Shown: positions 1 to 10,890, counted from the stretch's first letter. The stretch: 64,000 nt of DNA from Pseudomonas sp. Marseille-Q3773 (GCF_916618955.1 NZ_OU745390.1:1922001-1986000); one strand, 5' to 3'. The notes: generated by a model from the letters alone, not told the origin. A program made the numbers and translations.

Positions 1-1002
1 TGCGATGCCGTGGCGATCAAGGTGCAGGATGGCCGCTGGCTGGTGCTGGTGCGTGACAACGGCTCGCTGTTCGTGGTCACCCGGATCATCCTGCATGCAC
101 TGCTGTGGGGCATCTCGTTGACCCTGATCCCGGGCTTTGCCGGCTGGTACCTGCTGCGTCGCAGGCCGCTCAAACGCATCCGTGCGATCCAGGCCCAGGC
201 CGAGCTGATCGTCGCCGGCGACCTCACCCACCGTCTGCCGTTGTCGGCCCGGCGTGACGAACTGGACATGCTGGCAGCCATCGTCAATGCCATGCTCGAC
301 CGCATCGAGCGATTGATGCACGAGGTCAAGGGTGTGTGCGACAACATCGCCCACGACCTGCGCACCCCACTCACGCGCCTGCGCGCCCAGCTGTACCGCA
401 TTCGCCAGCAGAGCGACAGCGACTCCACCCAGGCCGAGGCGCTGGACCAGGCGATCGGCGAGACCGACACCTTGATGGCGCGTTTCCGCGGGCTGCTACG
501 TATCAGCGAACTGGAAGACCGGCAACGCCGCGCCGGCTTCGTACAGCTGGACCCACACGCCTTGCTGGTGGAGCTGCATGACTTCTACCTGCCGCTGGCC
601 GAGGATGGCGGCATTCGCCTGGAACTGCAGCAGCCCACGGAAACGCCGGCATTGCATGGTGACCGCGAGCTGTTGTTCGAAGCCTTGGCCAACCTGGTGG
701 GCAACGCTATCAAGTTCACCCCGGAGGGTGGCCAGGTGCGGATCAGCGCCACGCAGGACGACAACGGCCTACAGCTGGCCATCGAGGACAGCGGGCCGGG
801 TATTCCCGAAGAAGAACGGGCTGCAGTACTGAAGCGCTTCTATCGCAGCGAAGAAGGCCATCGCCATGCGGGGTTCGGGCTGGGGCTGTCGATCGTTGCG
901 GCGATCGTCGACCTGCACGGGTTCGGGCTGGAGGTAGGAGCAAGCGAGTTGGGTGGGGCCAGGCTGGTTCTGCATTGCCCGTTGGCCGCGTCAGGCAAGT
1001 AG
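1..1002 (+). CDS. Sensor histidine kinase, two-component system (5' end outside window)
   Basis: The reading frame is open from the first base, so the N-terminus lies upstream. Numbering from the GTG at position 10, a transmembrane segment covers about residues 25-48 and is followed by a HAMP linker (about 50-103). A HisKA box with the phospho-acceptor in HDLRTP (His115) follows, then a HATPase domain with an N box (NLVGNAIKFTP), G1 (GPGIP) and G2 (GFGLGLS). The protein is therefore an inner-membrane kinase that autophosphorylates and passes phosphate to a response regulator, probably encoded just upstream outside the window. The signal cannot be inferred because the sensor domain is missing. 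The gene ends next to a REP pair. Confidence 0.93.
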   Translation, partial: CDAVAIKVQDGRWLVLVRDNGSLFVVTRIILHALLWGISLTLIPGFAGWYLLRRRPLKRIRAIQAQAELIVAGDLTHRLPLSARRDELDMLAAIVNAMLDRIERLMHEVKGVCDNIAHDLRTPLTRLRAQLYRIRQQSDSDSTQAEALDQAIGETDTLMARFRGLLRISELEDRQRRAGFVQLDPHALLVELHDFYLPLAEDGGIRLELQQPTETPALHGDRELLFEALANLVGNAIKFTPEGGQVRISATQDDNGLQLAIEDSGPGIPEEERAAVLKRFYRSEEGHRHAGFGLGLSIVAAIVDLHGFGLEVGASELGGARLVLHCPLAASGK

Positions 1003-1007
1003 GCCAT

Positions 1008-1127
1008 GGGGCTGCTTTGCGGCCCATCGCGACACAAGACCGCTCCTACAGGGGCGACGCAAGCATCCGATGCTGCGCTATTCCTGCAGGAGCGGCCTTG
1101 TGCCGCGATGGGCCGCAAAGCGGCCCC
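1008..1127. repeat. Inverted pair of REP elements
   Basis: Two copies of a palindromic element of about 45 bp face each other. The left arm reads GGGGCTGCTTTGCGGCCCAT onward to CCGCTCCTACAGG. The right arm, from CCTGCAGGAGCGG to CAAAGCGGCCCC, is its reverse complement with few mismatches. The element sits between convergent genes (the kinase and cysS), the usual place for Pseudomonas REP pairs, where it can stabilise mRNA 3' ends or bind gyrase/IHF (family knowledge). The spacer is only about 30 bp. Confidence 0.85.
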
Positions 1128-1136
1128 GTCTGTACG

Positions 1137-2519
1137 TCAGTCAGCCAGACGCCAGGTGGTACTACCTTTGCTGTCCTCCAGCACGACCCCCATGGCGGTC
1201 AGCTGGTCGCGAATACGATCGGATTCGGCCCAGTTCTTGTCCGCACGCGCCTGCAGGCGTGCCTGGATCAGACCCTCGACCGCAGCAGCATCGACCTTGC
1301 CTTCGGCACCGGCACGCAGGAAGTCATCGGCGTCCAGCTGCAGCACCCCCAGCACATCACCCAGCTCGCGCAGGCGACCCGCCAGGCCGGCAGCCGCATC
1401 CGGGTCGCTGTCGCGCAGGCGGTTGATCTCGCGCACCAGGTCAAACAATACGGCGCAGGCTTCAGGCGTGCCGAAGTCGTCGTTCATCGCCACGCTGAAG
1501 CGCTCGACAAACGCCTCACCACCCTTGGCCGGCACGCGCGGCAGGCCGCGCAAGGCATGATAGAAGCGCTCCAGAGCACCCTTGGCATCGCGCAGGCTGT
1601 CTTCCGAGTAGTTGATCGCACTGCGGTAGTGACTGGCTACCAGCAGGTAACGCACCACTTCCGGGTGATACTTCTCGAGCACGTCACGGATGGTGAAGAA
1701 GTTGTTCAACGACTTGGACATTTTCTCGCCGTTGATGCGGATCATGCCGCAGTGCATCCAGGCGTTGGCGTACGGTTTGCCAGTGGCCGCCTCGCTCTGG
1801 GCAATCTCGTTCTCGTGGTGCGGGAACTCCAGATCGCTGCCACCGCCGTGGATGTCGAAGCTTTCGCCCAGGCAGCAGGTGGACATCACCGAGCACTCGA
1901 TATGCCAGCCCGGACGCCCAGGGCCCCATGGCGATTCCCAACTCGGCTCGCCCGGCTTGGCGCCTTTCCACAGGACGAAATCCAGCGGGTCCTGCTTGGC
2001 TTCATCAACCTCGATGCGCGCACCGATACGCAGGTCTTCGATCTTCTTGCGCGACAGTTTGCCGTAGCCGACGAACTTGCCGACCCGGTAGTACACGTCG
2101 CCGTTACCTGGGGCGTAGGCGTAGCCCTTGTCGATCAGGGTCTGGATCATCGCGTGCATGCCGGCGATATGGTCGGTGGCACGCGGTTCCTGGTCCGGCG
2201 GCAGAATGTTCAGGCGCCGCTCGTCTTCGTGCATGGCGTCGATCATGCGCGCAGTCAGGGCGTCGAAGGTTTCGCCGTTCTCGTTGGCCCGGTTGATGAT
2301 CTTGTCATCGATGTCGGTGATGTTGCGTACATAGGTCAGCTCGTAGCCGCTTTTGCGCAGCCAGCGGGTAACCAGGTCGAAGGCGACCATGCTGCGGCCA
2401 TGGCCGAGGTGGCAGTAGTCATATACGGTCATGCCGCACACGTACATGCGCACCTTGTTGCCATCCAGCGGCGTGAAGACTTCCTTGGCTTTGCTCAGGG
2501 TGTTGTAGATGGTAAGCAC
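1137..2519 (-). CDS. cysS: Cysteinyl-tRNA synthetase
   Basis: Class I aminoacyl-tRNA synthetase of 460 residues that charges tRNA-Cys in the cytoplasm. The HIGH-type motif is HLGH at residues 37-40 and KMSKS is at 266-270. The zinc ligands expected in the family are visible: Cys28 in CGMTVYD, Cys209 in HIECS, and His234 and Glu238 in PHHENE. The C-terminal anticodon-binding helices follow and the length is normal. It lies 9 bp downstream of glnS on the same strand, so the two synthetase genes probably form one transcript. The REP pair lies just past its stop codon. Confidence 0.98.
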   Translation of the reverse strand: MLTIYNTLSKAKEVFTPLDGNKVRMYVCGMTVYDYCHLGHGRSMVAFDLVTRWLRKSGYELTYVRNITDIDDKIINRANENGETFDALTARMIDAMHEDERRLNILPPDQEPRATDHIAGMHAMIQTLIDKGYAYAPGNGDVYYRVGKFVGYGKLSRKKIEDLRIGARIEVDEAKQDPLDFVLWKGAKPGEPSWESPWGPGRPGWHIECSVMSTCCLGESFDIHGGGSDLEFPHHENEIAQSEAATGKPYANAWMHCGMIRINGEKMSKSLNNFFTIRDVLEKYHPEVVRYLLVASHYRSAINYSEDSLRDAKGALERFYHALRGLPRVPAKGGEAFVERFSVAMNDDFGTPEACAVLFDLVREINRLRDSDPDAAAGLAGRLRELGDVLGVLQLDADDFLRAGAEGKVDAAAVEGLIQARLQARADKNWAESDRIRDQLTAMGVVLEDSKGSTTWRLAD

Positions 2520-2528
2520 GGCGGTTCC

Positions 2529-4232
<1,704 letters not shown>

Positions 4233-4480
4233 AGGATCCTTGAATGCACGTAGCCGGCCTGGGTAGGCCGATTGAATCAAAGGGCCTATCATAGCCGAAG
4301 CAGTCAAGCTGCTGACAGTCGGGCCCGGACAAACAGGCGTGATTTATCACGGCTTTTTGCCGCAGCCTGGCAAAATGGCCAGTGCGCGCCATGTGTCGCG
4401 ACCGCCTGATCCTGCGTCAGGTGGTAACCCGCGCCCTGCGCACCCTAATTCCCGATTGCCTTGAAAGAGCGAGTTTCAGC

Positions 4481-4981
4481 ATGTCCAAAGTCAAACTGAG
4501 CACCAACCACGGCGACATCGTCCTGCAACTGGACGCCGAAAAAGCGCCGCTGACTACCGAAAACTTCGTTCAGTACGTCAAGGATGGCCACTACAACGGC
4601 ACCGTGTTCCACCGCGTGATCAAGGGCTTCATGATCCAGGGCGGCGGCTTCGAGCCTGGCATGAGCCAGAAGAAAACCCGCGCCAGCATCCAGAACGAAG
4701 CCGACAACGGCCTGAAGAACAAGAAGTACAGCATCGCCATGGCCCGTACCATGGAGCCGCACTCCGCCTCGGCGCAGTTCTTCATCAACGCCTCTGACAA
4801 CGACTTCCTCAACCACAGCGGCAAGAACGTGCAGGGCTGGGGCTACGCGGTGTTCGGCGAAGTGATCGAAGGCCGTGAAATCGTCGATGCCATCGAAAAG
4901 GTCGCGACCGGCTCCAAGGCTGGCCACCAGGACGTGCCGAAAGACGACGTGATCATCGAGAAAGCCGAGATCATTGAGTGA
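4481..4981 (+). CDS. ppiB: Peptidyl-prolyl cis-trans isomerase B (cyclophilin)
   Basis: Cytoplasmic cyclophilin of 166 residues beginning [12 protein letters not shown] and lacking a signal peptide. The signature [13 protein letters not shown] is present near residues 45-57, and [17 protein letters not shown] carries active-site residues of the family. It catalyses proline isomerisation during protein folding. The next gene, lpxH, starts inside its stop codon (GTGA overlap), which indicates translational coupling. The internal ATG at 4481 is preferred over an upstream frame from 4382 because it matches the family N-terminus. Confidence 0.97.
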   Translation: MSKVKLSTNHGDIVLQLDAEKAPLTTENFVQYVKDGHYNGTVFHRVIKGFMIQGGGFEPGMSQKKTRASIQNEADNGLKNKKYSIAMARTMEPHSASAQFFINASDNDFLNHSGKNVQGWGYAVFGEVIEGREIVDAIEKVATGSKAGHQDVPKDDVIIEKAEIIE

Positions 4982-5700
4982 TCCTGCTGATCTCCGATCT
5001 GCACCTGCAAGAAGAACGCCCGGATATTACCCGGGCGTTTCTTGATCTGCTCGATGGTCGTGCCCGCCACGCCAAGGCCTTGTACATCCTCGGCGACTTC
5101 TTCGAAGCGTGGATCGGCGACGACGCCATGACACCCTTCCAGCAGTCGATCTGCCAGGCCATGCGACGGCTGAGCGACAGCGGCACGGCCATCTACCTGA
5201 TGCATGGCAACCGCGACTTCCTGATTGGCCAGGCCTTCTGTGACGCCGCAGGCTGCACCTTGCTGGCCGACCCCAGCGTGATCGAACTTGCTGGCGAACC
5301 GGTGTTGCTGATGCATGGCGACACCTTGTGCACGCGTGACCTGGGCTACATGAAGATGCGCCGCTTGCTGCGCAACCCGCTGAGCCTGTGGATCTTGCGC
5401 CACCTGCCGCTGGCGGCGCGTTACCAGTTGGCACACAAGCTGCGCAGCGAAAGCCGCACGCAAGTACGGATGAAGGCTACCGAAATCGTCGATGTGACGC
5501 CGGAAGAAGTGCCCAAGGTGATGGCGGTGCATGGCGTACGCACGTTGGTGCATGGCCATACTCACCGGCCCGCGATCCACAAGCTGGTGGTCGATGGGCA
5601 ACCGGCACGACGCATCGTGCTGGGTGACTGGGACCGCCGGGGTTGGGTCTTGCAGGTTGATGAACAAGGCTTTCAGCTGGCACCGTTCGAGTTTTCCTGA
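4978..5700 (+). CDS. lpxH: UDP-2,3-diacylglucosamine diphosphatase
   Basis: Calcineurin-like metallophosphoesterase of 240 residues that hydrolyses UDP-2,3-diacylglucosamine to lipid X in lipid A synthesis, acting as a peripheral membrane enzyme. The Mn-binding motifs are visible in order: SDLH (residues 6-9), [17 protein letters not shown] and HGHTHRP. It starts with GTG overlapping the ppiB stop codon by 4 bp. Size and motifs are normal. Confidence 0.97.
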   Translation: MILLISDLHLQEERPDITRAFLDLLDGRARHAKALYILGDFFEAWIGDDAMTPFQQSICQAMRRLSDSGTAIYLMHGNRDFLIGQAFCDAAGCTLLADPSVIELAGEPVLLMHGDTLCTRDLGYMKMRRLLRNPLSLWILRHLPLAARYQLAHKLRSESRTQVRMKATEIVDVTPEEVPKVMAVHGVRTLVHGHTHRPAIHKLVVDGQPARRIVLGDWDRRGWVLQVDEQGFQLAPFEFS

Positions 5701-5722
5701 CGCTGTAGCACTGGCACACACT

Positions 5723-5754
5723 GGCCGCTTCGCGGGTAAATCCGCTCGCACGGG
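5723..5754 (+). repeat. Single REP-like element
   Basis: GGCCGCTTCGCGGGTAAATC followed by CGCTCGCACGGG matches the common P. putida-type REP pattern (TTCGCGGGTAA then CCGCTC). It contains a small hairpin GCGG-GTAAAT-CCGC. It lies between the convergent lpxH and acylase genes. The rest of the 98-bp gap is partly complementary (CACTGGCACACACTGG against a GTGCAGTGCC region) and may form a longer stem. Confidence 0.7.
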
Positions 5755-5798
5755 AACTGCACCGCTTGCTGCCAGGGTGCAGTGCCTGTGTGAGCGCC

Positions 5799-8117
5799 TC
5801 AAGGCTGGCTGGCCAGCGCGCCCTTGTCCCCTTCGCTGATCACATACTGCCGGTACTCAGGGTCGGCCTGGATTTGTGCCTCGGTAAACGGTAATGGCAG
5901 CAGTTGCTTGGCCGAGAAGGCCTTGGTCTGGTCGCCGAAGTGCGCCGAACCGGCTTCGCTGGACTGAGAGAACGCCAGCAACCCGCGTGCCTCCGGCCCT
6001 TTGTCGGTAAAGCTGACCAGTTGCAGGTAGCTGGTACCACTGACCACCAGCCGCTTGCCCTGCCCGTGCGGCACGCTGTGTATCGCGTTGTACACGCCCA
6101 ACGCTTGCGGGCCGCCCGGCACCGGGGTGCCATCGACCGCCTGTTGCACCTGGCCCCAGCGCACCTGCCCTGCCACACCACTTTCATTCACCTGCCTGAG
6201 CGACGCCAGCGCCGCCTGCTGCAGCCGTTTGCGCACCGCCGCCTGCTCGACCGCCAGGCCACGCGGGGTATGCTGTGGATCGGCCGGGTCGAAAGCCACC
6301 CGCCAGCTTTCCGGGTGTTTGGCCAGCGCCTCGAACAGGTTGTTGAAGTGCACCAGGCCAATGCCACTGTCGAGGTCGGCCTTGCCGTTCCAGGCCGCCA
6401 GGCTGCTGCACACGGCCTGCACATCGGCAGCGGCGCCCTGGCACCATTGCAGCAGGTCTGGCAACACCAGGCTGGCCAGGTACACCTCATCGTCGGTCAC
6501 CATGCGTTGCAGATCATCGATACTCAACCGGGCCTTGCCCTGCAGGCGTTGCAGGGCAAAACGGCCACGCATGCCCAGCGGCTGGTCGCTACGGCTTACC
6601 AGCGGCGAATAGCCGGTCAGTGGCTGCGCCGGGTTGGTCATCCAGGCCGGGTCGTTGGAGTTCTGTACGAAATCGCTGCGCTGAAGGCTTGGCAGCAGGC
6701 GTGCCGGGAAGATACCCGGCTGTGCCGCTTGCGCATCCACTTTCCACGCACACGCGCTGCGCGAGCCATCCAGCACTACCAGGCGCCCCTGGGCCTGCGG
6801 ATTGCTGCAGGCGTCAAGCAACTGCTGGTCGACATAGGGCACCACCGACTGGTTCAGGTACAAGGCCTGGCCTCCCTGGTCCACCGCCAGCGTATTGACC
6901 CAGGGAATACCCTGCAACTGGCCGATCGAACCCTGCAGCGTTGCCAGGCTGTCGGCGCGGTTGATCTGGTACCACTGCTGCAATACCCGGGTGTTTTCCA
7001 GGTTGGCATCCCGCAAGCTATAGGCCGTGCGGCTGTCCCAGTCCAGGCGCCCGGGCCATTGCACCACCGGGCCGAAACGCGAACTGTAGACCTGGCGTTG
7101 TACCTGGCTCAGGCTGCCATCCTCAGCCTTGACTGCAACGCTGATGGTCTGCCGGACCAGCGGCAGCGATCTACCATCGAGCAGGTAGCGGGTCGGGTCC
7201 TTGGGATCGAGCTGCAGACGGTACAGGGTAAAGTGCTGCGACGTATCGACCGTGTGTGTCCAGGCCAGGTGCTGGTTGAAACCGATATTGACCACGGGCA
7301 GCCCCGGCAATGCCGCCCCCATCACATCGAGCTTGCCGGGAATGGTCAGCTGCATCTGATAGAAGCGCATGCCCCCCATCCACGGGAAGTGCGGATTGGC
7401 CAGCAACAGGCCGCGACCATTGGCCGAACGCCGGGCGCCCAAGGCCACCGCATTGCTACCGCGCTCCAGGGCAAAACGTTCCTGCCGGGCCAGTGCCGTG
7501 GCATAGCCGCTCGGGGCCTGCCGGTTGGCCAGACTGGGCGGTTGCGCACCCGCCAGCGCTTCGACGAACTGCCCGACACCCCCTTCGGCCAACAGCCGGC
7601 GGGTCAGCTTGACCAGGTCTTCGCTACTGATCGGTCGCAGCCACTCGCCATTGCCGCACTCGGCGGGCAACCCTTGGCCACGGCGCTCGGCCAGGGCCCG
7701 GTTGTAGCCGCTGGCATAGCCCGCCAGCAGCGCCTGGACCGAGGCCGGTTGTGCCTGCAAGAACGCATTGACCGCCGAGGGGCTGTTGAGCCAGGTGAAG
7801 AACAGGTCACTCGCCAGGTTGTCGCGCTGCTCCAGAGTCTTGCCGTTGGCACCGAAATATCGCGACCGTTCGCCACTGACGGTCAGCACCTCGTTACCCA
7901 GCAGGCACAGGTTGTCCTGGGCATAGGCGTAGCCGATGCCATAGCCCAGACCCCGCTCATCCTTGGCCACGATATGCGGCACGCCATAGCTGGTGCGACG
8001 AATCTGCGCGCTGGCATCGCCTGCGGCGGGCTGTGCCGGAACACTTGCGCTGAACGCCACCAGGGCGACAGCCAGGCCAGCGCAAGTCATGGGACGGGAA
8101 AGTGGAAACACAGGCAT
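5799..8117 (-). CDS. Secreted Ntn-hydrolase acylase (PvdQ/QuiP type acyl-homoserine lactone acylase)
   Basis: A 772-residue precursor of the penicillin-amidase family. A signal peptide is visible (MPVFPLSRP, a hydrophobic stretch TCAGLAVALVAFSASVPA, then QPAAGD), so the enzyme acts in the periplasm. The alpha/beta cleavage site has the expected pattern G-SNAVALG, which makes Ser221 the N-terminal nucleophile of the beta chain, and NPHFPW follows. Family members hydrolyse the amide bond of acyl-homoserine lactones or mature pyoverdine precursors. No pyoverdine genes are nearby, so the substrate is open. The start at 8117 has GAGGA directly before ATG, which is close spacing. The longer frame to 8222 lacks a signal peptide at its N-terminus. 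Confidence 0.88.
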   Translation of the reverse strand: MPVFPLSRPMTCAGLAVALVAFSASVPAQPAAGDASAQIRRTSYGVPHIVAKDERGLGYGIGYAYAQDNLCLLGNEVLTVSGERSRYFGANGKTLEQRDNLASDLFFTWLNSPSAVNAFLQAQPASVQALLAGYASGYNRALAERRGQGLPAECGNGEWLRPISSEDLVKLTRRLLAEGGVGQFVEALAGAQPPSLANRQAPSGYATALARQERFALERGSNAVALGARRSANGRGLLLANPHFPWMGGMRFYQMQLTIPGKLDVMGAALPGLPVVNIGFNQHLAWTHTVDTSQHFTLYRLQLDPKDPTRYLLDGRSLPLVRQTISVAVKAEDGSLSQVQRQVYSSRFGPVVQWPGRLDWDSRTAYSLRDANLENTRVLQQWYQINRADSLATLQGSIGQLQGIPWVNTLAVDQGGQALYLNQSVVPYVDQQLLDACSNPQAQGRLVVLDGSRSACAWKVDAQAAQPGIFPARLLPSLQRSDFVQNSNDPAWMTNPAQPLTGYSPLVSRSDQPLGMRGRFALQRLQGKARLSIDDLQRMVTDDEVYLASLVLPDLLQWCQGAAADVQAVCSSLAAWNGKADLDSGIGLVHFNNLFEALAKHPESWRVAFDPADPQHTPRGLAVEQAAVRKRLQQAALASLRQVNESGVAGQVRWGQVQQAVDGTPVPGGPQALGVYNAIHSVPHGQGKRLVVSGTSYLQLVSFTDKGPEARGLLAFSQSSEAGSAHFGDQTKAFSAKQLLPLPFTEAQIQADPEYRQYVISEGDKGALASQP

Positions 8118-8284
8118 TCCTCGTTTTCGGGGGTCATCCCGATCAGACGAATACCTGAATGGAAATTTTACCAAGCACCGGCTGATGAAACGTCTTGCAC
8201 AGTAACCGGCATTTTTTTTCACCGAAGGGCTGCAGTTTTTCCCTTCTCATTCGTCTTAGTCAGTGAGGCACCGATTGTTTCGGG

Positions 8285-8296
8285 TTCGTCGACGAA
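8285..8296. promoter_or_regulatory. 12-bp perfect palindrome before the Fur-like gene
   Basis: TTCGTCGACGAA is a perfect dyad that ends a few bases before the AAGGAG ribosome-binding site of the gene at 8310. It lies in the 192-bp divergent region shared with the acylase. The position suits an operator for autoregulation or regulation of the divergent acylase. This is inference from position and symmetry only. Confidence 0.35.
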
Positions 8297-8309
8297 AAGG
8301 AGCATTCAC

Positions 8310-8684
8310 ATGTACAACCCGCCATCCTCGATCCAGGCCGGGCGCGTCCCGGGCAAAGCGCCCCAGGGACAGGACGCACTGGCCGACGGACGCACCGGCA
8401 ACGAACAGATCCGCGAGTTGTTGCGCACCTTCGGCCTGCGCACCAGCCTGATCCGCCTCAAGGTGATCGACACCCTGCACGTCGCCCAGCGCAGTGGCCG
8501 CAGCATCGGTGTGCGCGGTGTGCACGCCCAACTGGAACAGCTGGATATTCCGCTGTCGTTCCTCAGCGTGCGCGAAGTGCTCAAGCGGCTGTGCGCGGAA
8601 GGCGTCATCCAGCTGGGCAGCGACAAGTGCTACAGCCTCCACCCCCAGGCACGCGCCGTGCTGGAGCAGGCGTCTTCACGCTGA
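8310..8684 (+). CDS. Small Fur-like winged-helix protein (DNA-binding part only)
   Basis: 124 residues with an AAGGAG site before the ATG. Residues about 35-105 resemble the N-terminal winged helix of Fur-family repressors: a FGLRTSLIRLKVIDTL helix, then VRGVHAQLEQLDIPLSFLSV, a recognition-helix-like REVLKRL and a wing ending GVIQLGSDKCYSL. The Fur metal-binding and dimerisation domain with its His/Cys clusters is absent, so it probably does not sense metal in the Fur manner. It is divergent from the acylase gene. Role unknown; transcriptional regulation is inferred from the fold. Confidence 0.7.
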   Translation: MYNPPSSIQAGRVPGKAPQGQDALADGRTGNEQIRELLRTFGLRTSLIRLKVIDTLHVAQRSGRSIGVRGVHAQLEQLDIPLSFLSVREVLKRLCAEGVIQLGSDKCYSLHPQARAVLEQASSR

Positions 8685-8719
8685 CTGGACGGCCGGCCAC
8701 ACCAGGCCGGCTCAGCTCG

Positions 8720-8908
8720 TCAGGGCTTGACCTTGCGCCGCAAGATGCCGTTGATCACCACGACCACCACGGCGATGGCAATCGCCAGGATCTGAAAGGT
8801 CTGTTCACTGATCGTGCCCTGCTTCTGCAGATGGGACAGGCCCAGCATCAGGCCCAGCACGACCAGAATGATCAGAATGGAATATTTGAGGCGCTGCACG
8901 TGTGTCAT
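8720..8908 (-). CDS. Small two-helix membrane protein, unknown
   Basis: A 62-residue protein with ATG at 8908 and AAGGAACC upstream. There are two hydrophobic stretches, YSILIILVVLGLMLGL (about 9-24) and FQILAIAIAVVVVVINGIL (about 38-56), and a basic C-terminus RRKVKP. This predicts a hairpin membrane protein in the inner membrane. I do not recognise a named family. It is convergent with the gene at 8310 and divergent from the secreted protein at 9058. Confidence 0.75.
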   Translation of the reverse strand: MTHVQRLKYSILIILVVLGLMLGLSHLQKQGTISEQTFQILAIAIAVVVVVINGILRRKVKP

Positions 8909-9057
8909 CGAAGGTTCCTTGCAACATCGGGGCAAATGGCTCGCAACGAGCCGCGGCAATGATACAACGTCGGTCGGCCCCGGCGCGGGATTTCCTGCTG
9001 GGTGAGCCGGCGGCGGCCTGAAAGCATGGGGCTCCCAAGTTACCCGCCGGAGTCCCC

Positions 9058-9516
9058 ATGTACAAACCCCTGCTGTTCGCATCCCTGTTTCTGACGCCCT
9101 TTTCCTTGCATGCACTTGATACCCGCCAGGCTTCGGCCGAGCAACTGCTTGAGCTGGGACGCAACCTGGCAGACCAGGCCGGTGCCAGCCAATGGCAACA
9201 ACTCTGGCAACGTGTGCGCCAGGCCGGCTACCTGCAGGCAAACGGTGCATCCGTGCATTTCAGCGTAGCGCCGGCGCTGCTGCCTGAAATGGCCCGGCAA
9301 ACCCTGGCCCAAGCTGACCGGGTCCAAGCACTGCAGCAAACCCAGGCTGTGTACCGACGCACCTTTACCGGCCAGGTAGTCGGCCAGCGCAACGGCCAGC
9401 CGCTGCATGCGCTGTGCCTGCTGGTCGATTGGCGCACGCTGCCACAAGGCATGCTCGACACCCCCCAGGCTTACTTGCGCAGCGCCAGCCTCCTGAGCAG
9501 CTATCCGTGCGACTGA
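9058..9516 (+). CDS. Secreted hypothetical protein
   Basis: 152 residues starting with a signal peptide (MYKPLLFASLFLTPFSLHA, cleavage likely after HALA-type residues near 19), so it is probably periplasmic. The mature part is rich in Gln, Leu and Ala and helix-like. Two cysteines (in LCLLVDW and at SYPCD) could form a disulfide. No known domain recognised. A CCGGAG site precedes the ATG. Monocistronic by spacing. Confidence 0.75.
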   Translation: MYKPLLFASLFLTPFSLHALDTRQASAEQLLELGRNLADQAGASQWQQLWQRVRQAGYLQANGASVHFSVAPALLPEMARQTLAQADRVQALQQTQAVYRRTFTGQVVGQRNGQPLHALCLLVDWRTLPQGMLDTPQAYLRSASLLSSYPCD

Positions 9517-9555
9517 GGGGTACCGGACCCAACAGGCATACCTGGAGGAGACCCG

Positions 9556-9669
9556 ATGGGAAACCGCCCGCTACAGCCGAGTGTTGAATCCATGTCCTAC
9601 AGCGCCGGATATCGCTGCCTGCGAAAGCTGTTCTCCGAAGCTACAAGCCCAAACCCCTATGTCGCCTAG
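9556..9669 (+). CDS. Candidate 37-residue small protein
   Basis: A short frame MGNRPLQPSV...NPYVA with a very good ribosome-binding site (GGAGGAG, 6 bp before ATG). It lies 40 bp after the secreted protein gene and about 100 bp before the Mor-like regulator. The peptide contains a basic patch (GYRCLRKLF). No family recognised. It could be a real small protein, a leader peptide of the downstream cluster, or chance; the strong ribosome-binding site is the main support. Confidence 0.42.
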   Translation: MGNRPLQPSVESMSYSAGYRCLRKLFSEATSPNPYVA

Positions 9670-9766
9670 CGACCTGCCAGGGCTGTCGCAGAAAATTCAG
9701 TCACACCGTCGACATAACGCCGCTGGTGATCGGGTAGTAATCCCATCCATCCCCGAGGAGCGCCAC

Positions 9767-10147
9767 ATGGAATTACCAGACTTGAGCCAAATCGATACCA
9801 GCCAACTGCCCCATTCGTTGCAGGCCCTGATCGACTGCATCGGCATCGAAAACGCCTATCAGCTCACCTGCGCATATGGCGGCAGACCCAAGTACATCCC
9901 CAAGTACCGTGAGCGCACCAAGCTCGCCGACGTTCTGCCGGCCGAAGCACTTGACGCGCTGATCAAGCGTTTTGCCGGGGTCGCCCTGGAAATTCCAAAG
10001 GCCGACCACTTCCTGCGTCAACTGCGCAATCTGCAAATCCAGAAAGAAAGCGCCAACGGCTTGTCACGCAGCCTGTTGGCCAACAAGTACGGCCTCAGCC
10101 TGCGCCAGATCGGCAACATCCGTCGCCAGGAAGCGTGCGCTCGCTGA
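9767..10147 (+). CDS. Mor-type transcription activator family protein
   Basis: 126 residues, ATG preceded by GAGGAG. The pattern matches the Mu middle-operon regulator (Mor/C) family: a helical dimerisation part (LPHSLQALIDCIGIENAYQL), the YGGRPKYIPKY segment, ALEIPK with an acidic-aliphatic pattern, and a C-terminal helix-turn-helix (SRSLLANKYGLSLRQIGNIR). Phage Mor activates middle promoters through contacts with RNA polymerase. No other phage genes are nearby, so this looks like a domesticated regulator. It is followed by two DUF2589-type genes, which I infer are its targets or partners. Confidence 0.85.
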   Translation: MELPDLSQIDTSQLPHSLQALIDCIGIENAYQLTCAYGGRPKYIPKYRERTKLADVLPAEALDALIKRFAGVALEIPKADHFLRQLRNLQIQKESANGLSRSLLANKYGLSLRQIGNIRRQEACAR

Positions 10148-10212
10148 GCCTCAACCCCGTGGCCGGTCGCTAACGATCGCTTGTCACACCCAACCAGAAA
10201 GAGAGACCAGTC

Positions 10213-10875
10213 ATGATAGATAACAGCCTCATTGGATCCGTCATCAACTCGTTGCCGATGGATCGCATGATTGCCGGCCCGCTGCAAGCGATGGTTCAGG
10301 CCCAGGTCACCGCGAGCAAGTCATACGCCGACTTCCTGATGCAAGTGTGTATCCAGGACGGCAAAGCGGTCGCCATCCAGTTCGACTACGACGAAACCAT
10401 TGTCGACGAACAGGGCGAATACAAGGGCGTGGTCAGCAAGACCATGAAAGTGCCGCTGCTGGCGGCCATTACCCACCCCAACATCGCCATCGAAGAAGGT
10501 AAAGTCGAGTTCGAACTGACCATCGAACAGTCGGCGGAAGACACATCCAGCAGCGAAAAGAGCGGCGAAATGGCCGCCTCGCTGGGCTGGGGGCCATTCA
10601 AGCTGAACATGAAAGGCAGCATCAGCCACAAGTCCACGCAAACCCGCAAGACCGATACCCGCGCGCGCTATGCCTTCAACACCACCCTCAAGCGCCAGGA
10701 ACCCCCAGAAGCGCTGATGCGGGTGATCGACTTCCTTACCGACGCCGCCACCAAACCGACCGTGGTCAAGACGGCAGCACTGGAAAGCCCCGATGCGATC
10801 TCTACGGCCGACACGCTGAATAACAAGGGTGCCGACGCTGGTGCCGGTGCTCGCGCCGGCGCCACAGCGCCTTGA
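10213..10875 (+). CDS. DUF2589-type protein, first copy
   Basis: 220 residues with GAGAG before the ATG. The start (SLIGSVINSLPMDRMIAGPLQAMVQAQ) and the pattern of an early helix, a beta-rich middle (KTMKVPLLAAITHPNIAIEEGKVEFELTIEQS) and an AALGWGPFK-like/KGSISHK region with QEPPEALMRVIDFL fit the DUF2589 family. The function of that family is not known to me. The C-terminus is a low-complexity Ala/Gly tail (DAGAGARAGATAP). No signal peptide, so cytoplasmic. It shares the PPEAL motif and overall plan with the gene at 10947. Confidence 0.8.
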   Translation: MIDNSLIGSVINSLPMDRMIAGPLQAMVQAQVTASKSYADFLMQVCIQDGKAVAIQFDYDETIVDEQGEYKGVVSKTMKVPLLAAITHPNIAIEEGKVEFELTIEQSAEDTSSSEKSGEMAASLGWGPFKLNMKGSISHKSTQTRKTDTRARYAFNTTLKRQEPPEALMRVIDFLTDAATKPTVVKTAALESPDAISTADTLNNKGADAGAGARAGATAP

Positions 10876-10890
10876 ACCACGCAAAAACTT

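Noticed and set aside
4338..4358. CGTGA-TTTA-TCACG followed by GC and T5, resembling a plus-strand terminator
   Set aside because: The stem is only 5 bp and no plus-strand transcript is expected to end between glnS and ppiB.
5714..5730. TGGCACACACTGGCC as a sigma-54 element
   Set aside because: GG/GC spacing is one base short, and it lies between two gene ends.
5904..8309. Long plus-strand frame running into the Fur-like gene
   Set aside because: It is the antisense of the acylase. Only the part from 8310, with its own ribosome-binding site, is supported.
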